Made by a program: the position numbers and the translations under genes. Shown one piece after another: positions 40,113 through 48,927 of a DNA stretch of 64,000 bases (within the stretch, counting starts at the first letter, position 1; each line of letters starts with the position of its first letter). The DNA is from Mycobacterium sp. 852002-51961_SCH5331710 (lineage in GTDB: Bacteria; Actinomycetota; Actinomycetes; Mycobacteriales; Mycobacteriaceae), in the NCBI RefSeq assembly GCF_001665535.1, contig NZ_LZSQ01000069.1:62001-126000 (forward strand), written 5' to 3'. Below the pieces are notes generated by a model, which did not search any database, was not told where the DNA came from, and worked only from the letters and a program-made list of their open reading frames with translations.

Positions 40113-41255
40113 ATGACGGCCAACCGATTCAGCACCGATGTCTACGCCTCCCGGCTGCGGGCCGCCGCTTCAGCGGCCGCCGATGCAGGTCTCGCGGGGC
40201 TGGTCATCACGCCGGGCTACGACCTGCGCTATCTGATCGGTTCACGGGCGCAGACGTTCGAGCGGCTCACGGCCCTGGTGCTGCCTGCCGACGGCGACCC
40301 GACCGTCGTGGTGCCCCGGTTGGAATTGGCCGCGCTCAAGGAGTCCGCGGTCCCCGAACTCGGGCTGACGGTGCGCGACTGGGTCGACGGTGACGACCCC
40401 TACGCGTTGGTCGGTGATGCGCTCGGTGGTGGAACGCTGACGACCGCCGTCACGGACTCGATGCCCGCCCTGCATCTGCTGCCGCTCGCCGACGTGCTCG
40501 GCGCCGTGCCGGTGTTGGCCACCGACGTGCTGCGCCGGCTGCGGATGATCAAGGATCCGGCCGAAATCGACGCGCTGCGCAAGGCCGGGGCCGCGATCGA
40601 CCGGGTCCACGCGCGGGTCCCCGAATTCCTGGTGCCCGGCCGGACGGAAGCCGACGTCGCCGCCGATATCGCGGAAGCCATTGTCGCCGAGGGACATTCG
40701 GAGGTCGCGTTCATCATCGTCGGCTCGGGGCCGCACGGCGCCGACCCGCACCACGAGTGCTCCGACCGCGAACTGCGCGTCGGTGACATCGTGGTCGTCG
40801 ACATCGGCGGACCCTACGAGCCCGGCTACAACTCCGATTCGACCCGCACCTACAGCATCGGCGAACCGGACGCCGACGTCGCGCGCCGGTACGCGGTGCT
40901 GCAGCGCGCCCAGCGGGCGGCGGTCGAGGCCGTGAAGCCGGGCGTCACCGCCGAGCAGGTCGACGCGGCCGCGCGTGACGTGCTGGCCGCCGAGGGACTG
41001 GCCGACGCGTTCGTGCACCGCACCGGACACGGCATCGGGCTGTCGGTGCACGAGGAGCCCTACATCGTCGCCGGCAACGCGCTGACCCTCGAGGCGGGGA
41101 TGGCGTTCTCGGTCGAGCCGGGGATCTACTTTCCCGGCGAGTGGGGCGCGCGGATCGAGGACATCGTGATCGTCACCGCCGACGGGGTCGAGGCGGTGAA
41201 CAACCGGCCGCACGATCTGGTGGTGGTTCCCGCAGGCCCTGCCGCGACGGCCTGA
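40113..41255 (+). CDS. pepE: M24-family Xaa-Pro dipeptidase
   Basis: A 380-residue metallopeptidase cleaving X-Pro dipeptides. An N-terminal creatinase-like domain (about 1-140) precedes the pita-bread domain. Its five metal ligands are visible: Asp in [20 protein letters not shown] (two), His in [15 protein letters not shown], Glu in [10 protein letters not shown] and Glu in [11 protein letters not shown]. It matches Rv2089c (pepE) in position. The start follows a -10-like box directly, with no ribosome binding site. Confidence 0.94.
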   Translation: MTANRFSTDVYASRLRAAASAAADAGLAGLVITPGYDLRYLIGSRAQTFERLTALVLPADGDPTVVVPRLELAALKESAVPELGLTVRDWVDGDDPYALVGDALGGGTLTTAVTDSMPALHLLPLADVLGAVPVLATDVLRRLRMIKDPAEIDALRKAGAAIDRVHARVPEFLVPGRTEADVAADIAEAIVAEGHSEVAFIIVGSGPHGADPHHECSDRELRVGDIVVVDIGGPYEPGYNSDSTRTYSIGEPDADVARRYAVLQRAQRAAVEAVKPGVTAEQVDAAARDVLAAEGLADAFVHRTGHGIGLSVHEEPYIVAGNALTLEAGMAFSVEPGIYFPGEWGARIEDIVIVTADGVEAVNNRPHDLVVVPAGPAATA

Positions 41256-41262
41256 CCCGCGG

Positions 41263-41688
41263 TCAGTCGGCGACCCGGTCCAACAGGTCCGAGGAGCCCA
41301 GCACCCGCTCGATGCGGACCTCTATCACGACGCGTTTCGGGTTCACCCTTGGCGTGCGATACCGCTGCGCGTAGCGCAGTTCGGCGTCGCGCACGGCGTC
41401 CGCATCGGTGTTGACCGTGGCCTTGCCCTCCAGCGACAACCACCGCGCACCGTCGACCTGGCTGAGCACCGCGACGCCTTGACGCTCGGCGTTCACCGCC
41501 TTCTGGGACCCACCGCTGGTGATCACGCGCGCGATGTGGGTCGCCGGGTCGAACGTGAACCCGACGGCGACGACGTGCGGGGAGTTGTCCGAGCGCAGGG
41601 TCGTCAGCATCGCGAGATGACGCTCGGACAGGAACGCGAGCGCGTCGTTGGTGAGCCGGGTGGTCGCCCGGCGGCTGGACTGGGCCAT
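41263..41688 (-). CDS. F420-dependent biliverdin reductase homologue
   Basis: A 141-residue split-barrel flavin/F420 protein, nearly identical in pattern to Rv2074, which is characterised as an F420-dependent biliverdin reductase. The core reads [39 protein letters not shown] and [20 protein letters not shown]. Older annotations call it pyridoxamine 5'-phosphate oxidase-like. In the family the cofactor-binding Lys and Arg are in the [11 protein letters not shown] and RYRTPR stretches. It is convergent with pepE (7 bp) and divergent from the dehydrogenase gene. Confidence 0.9.
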   Translation of the reverse strand: MAQSSRRATTRLTNDALAFLSERHLAMLTTLRSDNSPHVVAVGFTFDPATHIARVITSGGSQKAVNAERQGVAVLSQVDGARWLSLEGKATVNTDADAVRDAELRYAQRYRTPRVNPKRVVIEVRIERVLGSSDLLDRVAD

Positions 41689-41710
41689 CGGCCTTCACGG
41701 TAGCGCAGGA

Positions 41711-41716
41711 CATAAT
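41711..41716 (+). promoter_or_regulatory. -10 box of the SDR-cobLMK operon
   Basis: CATAAT, seven bases before the ATG at 41724. It probably drives a leaderless message that runs through SDR, cobL, cobM and cobK, since every junction overlaps. Confidence 0.5.
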
Positions 41717-41723
41717 CGCTGCC

Positions 41724-42482
41724 ATGACAGACACGGCTGACGCGCGTCCGCCATTGGTCGTGATTTTCGGCGGTCGCAGCGAAATCGGCCTCGAGGTGGC
41801 CACGCGCCTGGCGCCGGGGGCGGCGGTGCTGCTGGCGGCGCGCCGCTCAGACGACCTGATCGCCGAGGTGGCCGCGGTCCGTGCGGCAGGCGCCGCCGCG
41901 GTGCACCCGTGTGAGTTCGACGCCGACGACCTCGACTCGCACGGACCGCTCGTCGAGTCGATCGTCGCCGAGCACGGCCCGATCGCCACCGCGGTGCTGG
42001 CGTTCGGCATCCTCGGCGACCAGGCCCGCGCGGAGAAGGATCCCGCGCACGCCGCGGCGATCGTGCACACCGATTTCGTCGCCCAGGTCAGCCTGTTGAC
42101 CGTGCTGGCGGAGACGATGCGCGCCGCGGGTTCCGGAGCCCTCATTGCGTTCTCGTCGGTGGCCGGTGTGCGGGTGCGGCGCGCCAACTACGTGTACGGC
42201 TCCGCCAAGGCGGGGCTCGACGGGTTCTGCAGCGGGCTCGCCGACGCGCTGCACGGCTCGGGGGTCCACCTGCTGGTGGTCCGGCCGGGGTTCGTGATCG
42301 GCCGCATGACCGAGGGGATGAAGCCCGCGCCGCTGTCGAGCACGCCGGCGCAGGTGGCCGACGCGACCGTCCGTGCGCTGCGCCGTCGCCGCCGCACGGT
42401 GTGGGTGCCCGCGCCGCTGGCCCTGCTCGCGTCGGCGTTCCGGATGACGCCGCGGGTCGTCTGGCGAAGGTTGCCGCGATGA
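41724..42482 (+). CDS. Short-chain dehydrogenase/reductase (Rv2073c-like)
   Basis: A 252-residue SDR. The dinucleotide motif is unusual (VIFGGRSEIGLEVA, GGxxxIG rather than GxxxGIG), as in DprE2/Rv2073c-like proteins. The catalytic Ser is in ALIAFSSVAG and YxxxK is Tyr158-Lys162 (VYGSAK). A hydrophobic C-terminal segment (TVWVPAPLALLASAF) suggests membrane association. It precedes the cob genes here as Rv2073c precedes cobL. The substrate is unknown, and the link to cobalamin is positional only. Its stop is the start of a mini-ORF in the 32-bp repeat. Confidence 0.88.
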   Translation: MTDTADARPPLVVIFGGRSEIGLEVATRLAPGAAVLLAARRSDDLIAEVAAVRAAGAAAVHPCEFDADDLDSHGPLVESIVAEHGPIATAVLAFGILGDQARAEKDPAHAAAIVHTDFVAQVSLLTVLAETMRAAGSGALIAFSSVAGVRVRRANYVYGSAKAGLDGFCSGLADALHGSGVHLLVVRPGFVIGRMTEGMKPAPLSSTPAQVADATVRALRRRRRTVWVPAPLALLASAFRMTPRVVWRRLPR

Positions 42483-42540
42483 GCGCTCGCGCGAAGAGCA
42501 GAGGGTTGCGATGAGCGCTTGCGCGAAGAGCAGAGGGTTG
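42477..42540. repeat. Tandem 32-bp MIRU-like repeat with mini-ORFs
   Basis: Two units (42477-42508 and 42509-42540) differ at one base and begin CGATGAGCGCT. Each carries an ATG. The SDR stop overlaps mini-ORF 1 (42479-42514, 11 residues, MSARAKSRGLR), whose stop overlaps mini-ORF 2 (42511-42543, 10 residues, MSACAKSRGL), whose stop overlaps the cobL ATG as TGATG. This is the architecture described for mycobacterial interspersed repetitive units, which insert at ATGA junctions in operons and keep translation coupled. Confidence 0.8.
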
Positions 42541-42542
42541 TG

Positions 42543-43741
<1,199 letters not shown>

Positions 43742-43745
<4 letters not shown>

Positions 43746-44497
43746 CCGTCTACTTCATCGGCGCGGGCCCCGGCGCGGCCGACCTGATCACCGTTCGCGG
43801 GCAACGGCTGCTGCAGCGCTGCCCGGTGTGCCTGTACGCCGGTTCGATCATGCCCGGCGATCTGCTCGCGCTGTGCCCGCCGGGCGCCCGCGTCATCGAC
43901 ACCGGCCCGTTGACGCTCGACCAGATCGTCGACGAGCTCGCCGCCGCGCACGCCGCAGGGCTTGACGTGGCGCGCCTGCATTCCGGCGACCCGTCGATCT
44001 ACAGCGCGCTGGCCGAACAGTGCCGCCGCCTCGACGATCTCGGTGTGGACTACGAAATCGTGCCCGGTGTCCCGGCGTTCGCCGCGGCCGCCGCCGCGCT
44101 GGGCCGCGAGCTGACGGTTCCCGGTGTCGCGCAGACAGTCACGCTGACGCGAGTGGCGACGCTGTCGACCGCGATGCCCCCGGGCGAGGATCTGCGTACG
44201 CTGTCGGCGCCGGGCGCCACGCTGGTGCTGCACCTGGCGGCCGCGCAGATCGACGCGATCGTCCCCGAGCTGCTCGCCGGCGGCTATCGGCCGGAAACGC
44301 CCTGCGCGGTGGTCGCGTTCGCGTCGTGGCCGCAGCAGCAGGTGGTGCGCTGCACGCTGGCCGATCTCGCCGAGCAGACGAAGGCGGCGGGCATCACCCG
44401 CACCGCGGTCATCGTGGTGGGCGATGTACTGGGTGCCGAGGGCTTCGCCGACAGCTATCTGTACTCGTCGGGACGGGTCCGCCGGGGACGGCACTGA
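43742..44497 (+). CDS. cobM: Precorrin-4 C11-methyltransferase
   Basis: Methylates C11 of precorrin-4 with S-adenosylmethionine. The 251-residue protein is a standard tetrapyrrole methylase: YFIGAGPGAADLITVRG at the N-terminus, VARLHSGDPSIYSALAEQ as the substrate loop, and VPGVPAFAAAAAALGRELTV. The ATG at 43742 overlaps the cobL stop (ATGA), and its stop overlaps cobK, so cobL-cobM-cobK are translated together. It matches Rv2071c. Confidence 0.96.
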
Positions 44498-45222
44498 TGC
44501 GAATCCTGTTGTTGGGTGGCACATCGGAGGGCCGTGAGCTCGCCGCGCGGCTACATCCCGAGGTCGAGGTGATCAGCTCGCTCGCGGGCCGGGTGCCCGA
44601 CCCCGCGCTACCGGTCGGCGAGGTGCGCATCGGCGGATTCGGTGGCGTCGACGGCCTGCGGCGCTGGTTGCGCGACGAGCGCGTCGACGCCGTCGTCGAC
44701 GCCACGCACCCGTACGCGGCGACGATGACCGCTCACGCGGCCGCGGTGTGCGCCGAACTCGAGGTGCCGCATCTGGTGCTGGCCAGGCCGGCCTGGCCGC
44801 CCGGCGACGCGACGGTCGTCGCCGATGATGTCCAGGCGGCCAAAGTCGTTGCGGCTCAGGGTTATCAGCGCGTGTTCCTGACCACCGGGCGCTCCGGTGC
44901 CGCGGCGTTCAAGGACGTCGACGCGTGGTTTCTGATCCGCGCCGTCACCCCGCCCGACGCGGCGGACCTGCCGTCGCGGCATCAGGTCGTGCTGTCTCGC
45001 GGACCGTACTGCTACGACGGCGAACTGGCACTGCTGCGTGAGCACCGCGTCGACGCGCTGGTCACGAAGAACAGCGGCGGGTCGATGACGCGGCCGAAGC
45101 TCGACGCCGCGGGGGACCTGGGGGTCGCGGTGGTGATGGTGGACCGCCCGCCGCTGCCGGCCGGGGCGGCGATCGTCGCATCGGTGGACGAGGCGGTCGA
45201 CTGGGTCACCAGTAGGAGTTGA
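44497..45222 (+). CDS. cobK: Precorrin-6A reductase
   Basis: NADPH-dependent reduction of precorrin-6A. The 241-residue protein begins ILLLGGTSEGRELAARL, the family hallmark, and contains DATHPYAATMTAHAAAVC, FLTTGRSGAAAF and VTKNSGGSMTRPKLDAA. The ATG at 44497 overlaps the cobM stop by one base. Its 3' end overlaps the convergent phosphotransferase gene by 17 bp. It matches Rv2070c and closes the plus-strand cob block. Confidence 0.95.
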   Translation: MRILLLGGTSEGRELAARLHPEVEVISSLAGRVPDPALPVGEVRIGGFGGVDGLRRWLRDERVDAVVDATHPYAATMTAHAAAVCAELEVPHLVLARPAWPPGDATVVADDVQAAKVVAAQGYQRVFLTTGRSGAAAFKDVDAWFLIRAVTPPDAADLPSRHQVVLSRGPYCYDGELALLREHRVDALVTKNSGGSMTRPKLDAAGDLGVAVVMVDRPPLPAGAAIVASVDEAVDWVTSRS

Positions 45223-46276
45223 TCAACTCCAGCGTCCCCAGTTCGCGGATGGCCTGGCAGCCGCGGCTCAGCATGACGAGCATCATCTCGTCGCCGCGCT
45301 CGGTCGTCGACGCGAAGGCCGTGCCCAGCGCGACGAGCAGCGGCGCCTGCACCAGCCCGAGTCGGTAGTCGTTCCAACAGGTCTCGAGGTCATAATCCTC
45401 GACGCCGTAACCGATCAGCGCGCGGTGGTAGTGCTCGACGAGGTCCCGCTCGATCTCGGCGCGCACCGCGGGGTCGAGGCTCGTCGCGGTGAAGTACGCG
45501 AGGTCCCGTCCCGGCAGGCCGATGCCGATGGTCTGCCAGTCGACCACGGTGATGCGGGTGCGATCCGGGTCGAACAGCATGTTGTCCAGCCGGTAGTCGC
45601 CGTGCATCAGGGCGTAGCGGCCGGGTTCGGCCATCAACCAGTTCGTCACCGAAGCCATTGCGGCCGAGAGAGTTTCCTGATCCGCGGGCGTGATTTGGGA
45701 ACCGAGCCGGTCGATGACGATGTCGGCGGCCATCTTGCACACGTCGCCCATGCCCTTGGCGGCCTCGACGTCGCCCGGTTTGGGCATCACGATCGCGGAC
45801 AGGTCCACCCACTCGGGCGCACACCAGCTCGGGCCGTGCAGCCCGGCCAGCGCTTCGACGGCCAACCGGGCCTCGGTCGGACTGCAGCCGGCGATCTGGT
45901 CGCCCTGCACCGCGGGGGCCATATCGGCGAGCAGCAGCACGACGTCGGCACCGTCATCGGAGATGTTCTGGTAGTAGCTGCGCGGCACCGGGATTCGCAT
46001 CCGACCGGCGATCAGCGAGTAGAACTCGACCTCGGACCGGTAGCCGAGCGCCACCCGCTCCCGCACCGCGTCGTCCTGGGCGGACAACTTGATCGCGAAC
46101 GACCGGGGCAGGTCGGTGGTCCCGCCGTACGTCGCCGCGACGCGGTACGTCGCTCCGGTCTGACCCGTCCCGATGGGCGTCACCTCGACCGTGTCGACGT
46201 CTGTCCGCAGCACTGATCCCAGCCACGCCGCCGTTACGTCTTCGGGGCCGCGTGGAATGGCGAGAACGGATGTCAC
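45206..46276 (-). CDS. Aminoglycoside-phosphotransferase-like kinase
   Basis: A 356-residue protein with a choline/aminoglycoside kinase fold. The nucleotide site has the Lys in RSFAIKLSAQ. The catalytic loop is ALMHGDYRLDNMLFDP and the metal Asp is in ITVVDWQTIGIG. Actinobacteria have many such kinases, often near acyl-CoA genes, and antibiotic resistance should not be assumed. The GTG at 46276 follows a TAATGT box (minus strand) by seven bases. It separates the cob genes from the nitrite reductase module. Confidence 0.88.
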   Translation of the reverse strand: MTSVLAIPRGPEDVTAAWLGSVLRTDVDTVEVTPIGTGQTGATYRVAATYGGTTDLPRSFAIKLSAQDDAVRERVALGYRSEVEFYSLIAGRMRIPVPRSYYQNISDDGADVVLLLADMAPAVQGDQIAGCSPTEARLAVEALAGLHGPSWCAPEWVDLSAIVMPKPGDVEAAKGMGDVCKMAADIVIDRLGSQITPADQETLSAAMASVTNWLMAEPGRYALMHGDYRLDNMLFDPDRTRITVVDWQTIGIGLPGRDLAYFTATSLDPAVRAEIERDLVEHYHRALIGYGVEDYDLETCWNDYRLGLVQAPLLVALGTAFASTTERGDEMMLVMLSRGCQAIRELGTLELINSYW

Positions 46277-46283
46277 GCGCCGG

Positions 46284-46289
46284 ACATTA
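46284..46289 (-). promoter_or_regulatory. -10 box of the phosphotransferase gene
   Basis: Reads TAATGT on the minus strand, seven bases before the GTG start at 46276; predicts a leaderless transcript. Confidence 0.5.
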
Positions 46290-46305
46290 ACACTCCCCGG
46301 CGGGG

Positions 46306-47073
46306 TCAGAGCCGTCTGAGGCGCAATCGCCAGGCCACCGGCCCGCGTTCGAGGTACTCGACCGAGATCCTGCCCGACGTGCGGTCGTGCAGTTGCCCCA
46401 GTAGCGGCACCGGATCGTGATGAGCGACCAGCACCAGGGCGCCACCGACAGGTACCGCATCGAACGCTCCGAACACCGTCGCATGGCGGATCGAATGCGG
46501 CACCTCACGCACGTCGAGCACCGGATCGTCGGCATCGGACTCGCCGCAACCGCACTGATGCTGATCACCCGCCTCGGCATGGTCGTGGCCGCCCAGCAGT
46601 TCGTGCATCCCGCCGACGGCCTCGGCCAGAGAGCATTCCGGGTCGGCGGCCACGATCGGCAGGATCCGATCGTTCTCGTCGATCAGGTGAGCGTCGAATA
46701 CCACTTGCAGCGCCTGAGCCGCCGCTGCGGCGCGGACCGGTGACTTCTCGGTGCGGATCCGGTCGATCAGGCCACCGATGACACGGTGCACGGCGATCAT
46801 CGACTCGATCAGCGGCCTGGCCCGCTCCGTACGGGCGGCGGCGGGGTACAGGCGGGCCTCTTCGGCCGCGGCGTGGGGCAGCAGTTCACCGGTCAGGAAC
46901 TCGGTGGCGGCGGCCCGCGCGGCCTCGAAATCGGCGCCGCGCTCGGCCGCTGACAACATCGCGTCGGTGAGTGCCCGCAGATGTCCCGCCAGTTCGGCGT
47001 GATGGTTCTTGACGGTTTCCGCCGCCTCTGCGTCGGCCGACGTGGACGCGACGATCACCTCGTTGACTGTCAT
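46306..47073 (-). CDS. Hemerythrin HHE / DUF2249 fusion protein
   Basis: A 255-residue two-domain protein. Residues about 15-155 form a hemerythrin-like helical bundle with iron-ligand His/Glu residues in KNHHAELAGHL, LLPHAAAEEARLYP, MIAVHRVIGG and FDAHLIDEND. A His/Cys-rich linker follows (GGHDHAEAGDQHQCGCGE), then a DUF2249 domain (LDVREVPHSIRHATVFGAFD). DUF2249 and HHE proteins often occur with denitrification or nitric-oxide stress genes, and the divergent operon here encodes a copper nitrite reductase. A role in NO or iron-sulfur repair is inferred. The ATG has a GGGAGCC site. Confidence 0.85.
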   Translation of the reverse strand: MTVNEVIVASTSADAEAAETVKNHHAELAGHLRALTDAMLSAAERGADFEAARAAATEFLTGELLPHAAAEEARLYPAAARTERARPLIESMIAVHRVIGGLIDRIRTEKSPVRAAAAAQALQVVFDAHLIDENDRILPIVAADPECSLAEAVGGMHELLGGHDHAEAGDQHQCGCGESDADDPVLDVREVPHSIRHATVFGAFDAVPVGGALVLVAHHDPVPLLGQLHDRTSGRISVEYLERGPVAWRLRLRRL

Positions 47074-47112
47074 GGTCGGGCTCCCTTCGGCTGTTCTGGT
47101 CGGACACCCAAC

Positions 47113-47130
47113 AATTTACTACAATAATTT
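47113..47130. promoter_or_regulatory. Shared divergent promoter/operator of the nitrite module
   Basis: An AT-rich imperfect inverted repeat, AATTTA-CTACAA-TAATTT, in a very GC-rich genome. It contains TACAAT (47120-47125) seven bases before GTG 47133, and on the other strand TATTGT pointing toward the HHE gene. This fits overlapping divergent -10 boxes under control of one repressor, probably the regulator encoded at 47133. Confidence 0.5.
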
Positions 47131-47132
47131 CC

Positions 47133-47837
47133 GTGTTAAATAGAGGCTCGTCTCTCGGACCCGCGCCCGCGCCCACGGCCGCCGGAGACGTACCGCTGTC
47201 GGGTCAGCGGCTGCGGGTGCTCGAGTACGTTCGGGCAAATGCCCCGGCCCGTACGGTCGATGCGGCCGAGAGTCTCGGGCTGCATCGGAACACCGTGCGC
47301 GAGCACCTCGATGCGCTGGTCGACCACGGTCTCGTCGAGCGCAGCACGGAACCCGCCGCGGGCCGTGGCCGGCCTGCCGCGCTGTATCGGCCGTTCGCCG
47401 CCGACCCTGGCGTGGTGGCCCGCGACTACGCGGGGCTGGCCACCGCCCTTGCCGGACACATCGCCCGCACCAGCGCCGACCCGGAGCGGGTGGCCCGCAG
47501 CGCAGGCGTCGAGTGGGGGCGCGAACTGGCCGGGGAGACCGCCGACACCGATGACGACCGGCGACAGGCGGTGCTCGACGCGCTGGCCCGGCTGGGCTTC
47601 GCCCCGGACGACGACGACGACGGCGCCCGGCGCGGCGTGGCGCTGCGCCGTTGTCCGCTGCTCGAGGCGGCCCGGCGTTACCCGAGCGTGGTCTGCCAGG
47701 TGCATCTCGGCATCGTCGAGGGCTTGCTGCAGAGCATGGACGCGCCCACCGGGCCGGGCCTCGAACTGATCCCGTTCGCCGAGCCAGGTGCTTGCCGGTT
47801 GTTCCTACCGGACCTTCTCGTGGAACAGGGCGACTGA
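47133..47837 (+). CDS. Winged-helix regulator with three conserved-type Cys
   Basis: A 234-residue regulator. The N-terminal winged helix (LRVLEYVRANAPARTVDAAE; LGLHRNTVREHLDALVDHGL) is of the ArsR/SufR-like type. The C-terminal effector domain has Cys174 (RRCPLLEAA), Cys188 (SVVCQVHLGI) and Cys221 (EPGACRLF), an arrangement reminiscent of SufR-like iron-sulfur regulators. It could therefore sense NO or redox state. GTG 47133 lies directly after a TACAAT box, suggesting a leaderless mRNA. Its stop is followed one base later by the next gene's ATG. It probably controls this module. Confidence 0.8.
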   Translation: MLNRGSSLGPAPAPTAAGDVPLSGQRLRVLEYVRANAPARTVDAAESLGLHRNTVREHLDALVDHGLVERSTEPAAGRGRPAALYRPFAADPGVVARDYAGLATALAGHIARTSADPERVARSAGVEWGRELAGETADTDDDRRQAVLDALARLGFAPDDDDDGARRGVALRRCPLLEAARRYPSVVCQVHLGIVEGLLQSMDAPTGPGLELIPFAEPGACRLFLPDLLVEQGD

Positions 47838-47838
47838 G

Positions 47839-48927
47839 ATGACCGGTGGTCCGATTCCGCTTCGGGCCCTGCTGCTGGTGCCCGGCGGATTCGCGCTGGT
47901 GGCCGGTCTGGACGCGGGGCTGTTGCGACTCGGGCTACCCGCGCCGGTCGAGAGCGCCCGGTTGTCCGAGGTGCACGGCATCGTGCTGGTGCTGGGGTTC
48001 GTCGGCACCGTGATCGCGGTGGAACGTGCCGTCGCGGCGGGGCGGCGTTGGTGCTATCTCGCCCCTGCCTTCCTCGGGCTGGGCGCGGTTCTACTGGTAA
48101 GCCCGGCCCCGCGACACCTCGCCGACTCCGCCTTGCTGGCCGGAGCCGCGCTGCTGGTGGCGGTGTACGTACCGCTATGGCGGCGAAGCTGGGACACGGC
48201 GGTGTTGGTGCAGGCCGCGGGCGCGGTGCTGGCCACCGGAGCGGCCTTGCTGTCGGCGGCGGGTCTGCCGACGCCCGACCTGCTGGGGTGGCTGGCCGGC
48301 TTCCTCATCCTGACCATCGCGGGGGAGCGACTCGAATTGGCGCGGGTGGCACTGTTCGGCACCCGCGCCGAACTCCTGCTCGGCACGGTGGCGGCGGCGT
48401 TGGTCCTCGGTGCGCTCGCGCAATTCCTCTGGCCGACAGCCGCTTTCGCGTTACTGGGTGCCGCGGTGCTGGGGATCACTCTCTGGCTCTTTCGTTTTGA
48501 CGTGACCAGGCGCACCATCCACACGACCGGGCTGACGCGTTACATGGCGGTGTGCCTGCTGGCGGGCTACGTGTGGCTGCTGGTGCCCGGGCTGGCCTGG
48601 CTGCTGGTCGGCCGGGTGAAGTCCGGTGCCGGGTACGACGCGGTCGTACACGCGGTCATGCTCGGGTTCGTGCTGTCGATGATCATGGCGCACGCACCGG
48701 TCATCCTGCCCGCGGTGATGCGCCGCGCGCTGCCGTACACCCCGCTGATGTACGGGCCGGTCGCGTTGCTGCACGCGTCGTTGCTGTTGCGGGTGGCGAT
48801 CGGTGACGTGCGTGGTGTCGAGTGGGCGGTGCAGGCCGGGGGCGCGCTCAACATCGTGGCGGTGCTTGCGTTCGTCGGGATTGCCGCCCACGCCGCCTCG
48901 CGTCGGAGAATCAGGGTGCCGGTATGA
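47839..48927 (+). CDS. Polytopic membrane protein, NnrS-like
   Basis: A 362-residue protein with about 11-12 predicted helices and few charged residues. It contains VHGIVLVLGFVGTVIAVERA and, later, VVHAVMLGFVLSMIMAHAPV. Conserved-looking His residues lie in membrane segments, as in NnrS-like haem/copper proteins of nitric-oxide metabolism. The family link is by overall plan and context, not a firm signature. It begins 1 bp after the regulator and overlaps the nitrite reductase by four bases (ATGA), so all three are one operon. Confidence 0.65.
   Translation: MTGGPIPLRALLLVPGGFALVAGLDAGLLRLGLPAPVESARLSEVHGIVLVLGFVGTVIAVERAVAAGRRWCYLAPAFLGLGAVLLVSPAPRHLADSALLAGAALLVAVYVPLWRRSWDTAVLVQAAGAVLATGAALLSAAGLPTPDLLGWLAGFLILTIAGERLELARVALFGTRAELLLGTVAAALVLGALAQFLWPTAAFALLGAAVLGITLWLFRFDVTRRTIHTTGLTRYMAVCLLAGYVWLLVPGLAWLLVGRVKSGAGYDAVVHAVMLGFVLSMIMAHAPVILPAVMRRALPYTPLMYGPVALLHASLLLRVAIGDVRGVEWAVQAGGALNIVAVLAFVGIAAHAASRRRIRVPV

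Noticed and set aside
45206-46276. Aminoglycoside resistance gene
   Set aside because: It has the kinase fold only; such phosphotransferases are numerous in actinobacteria and no resistance context is present.
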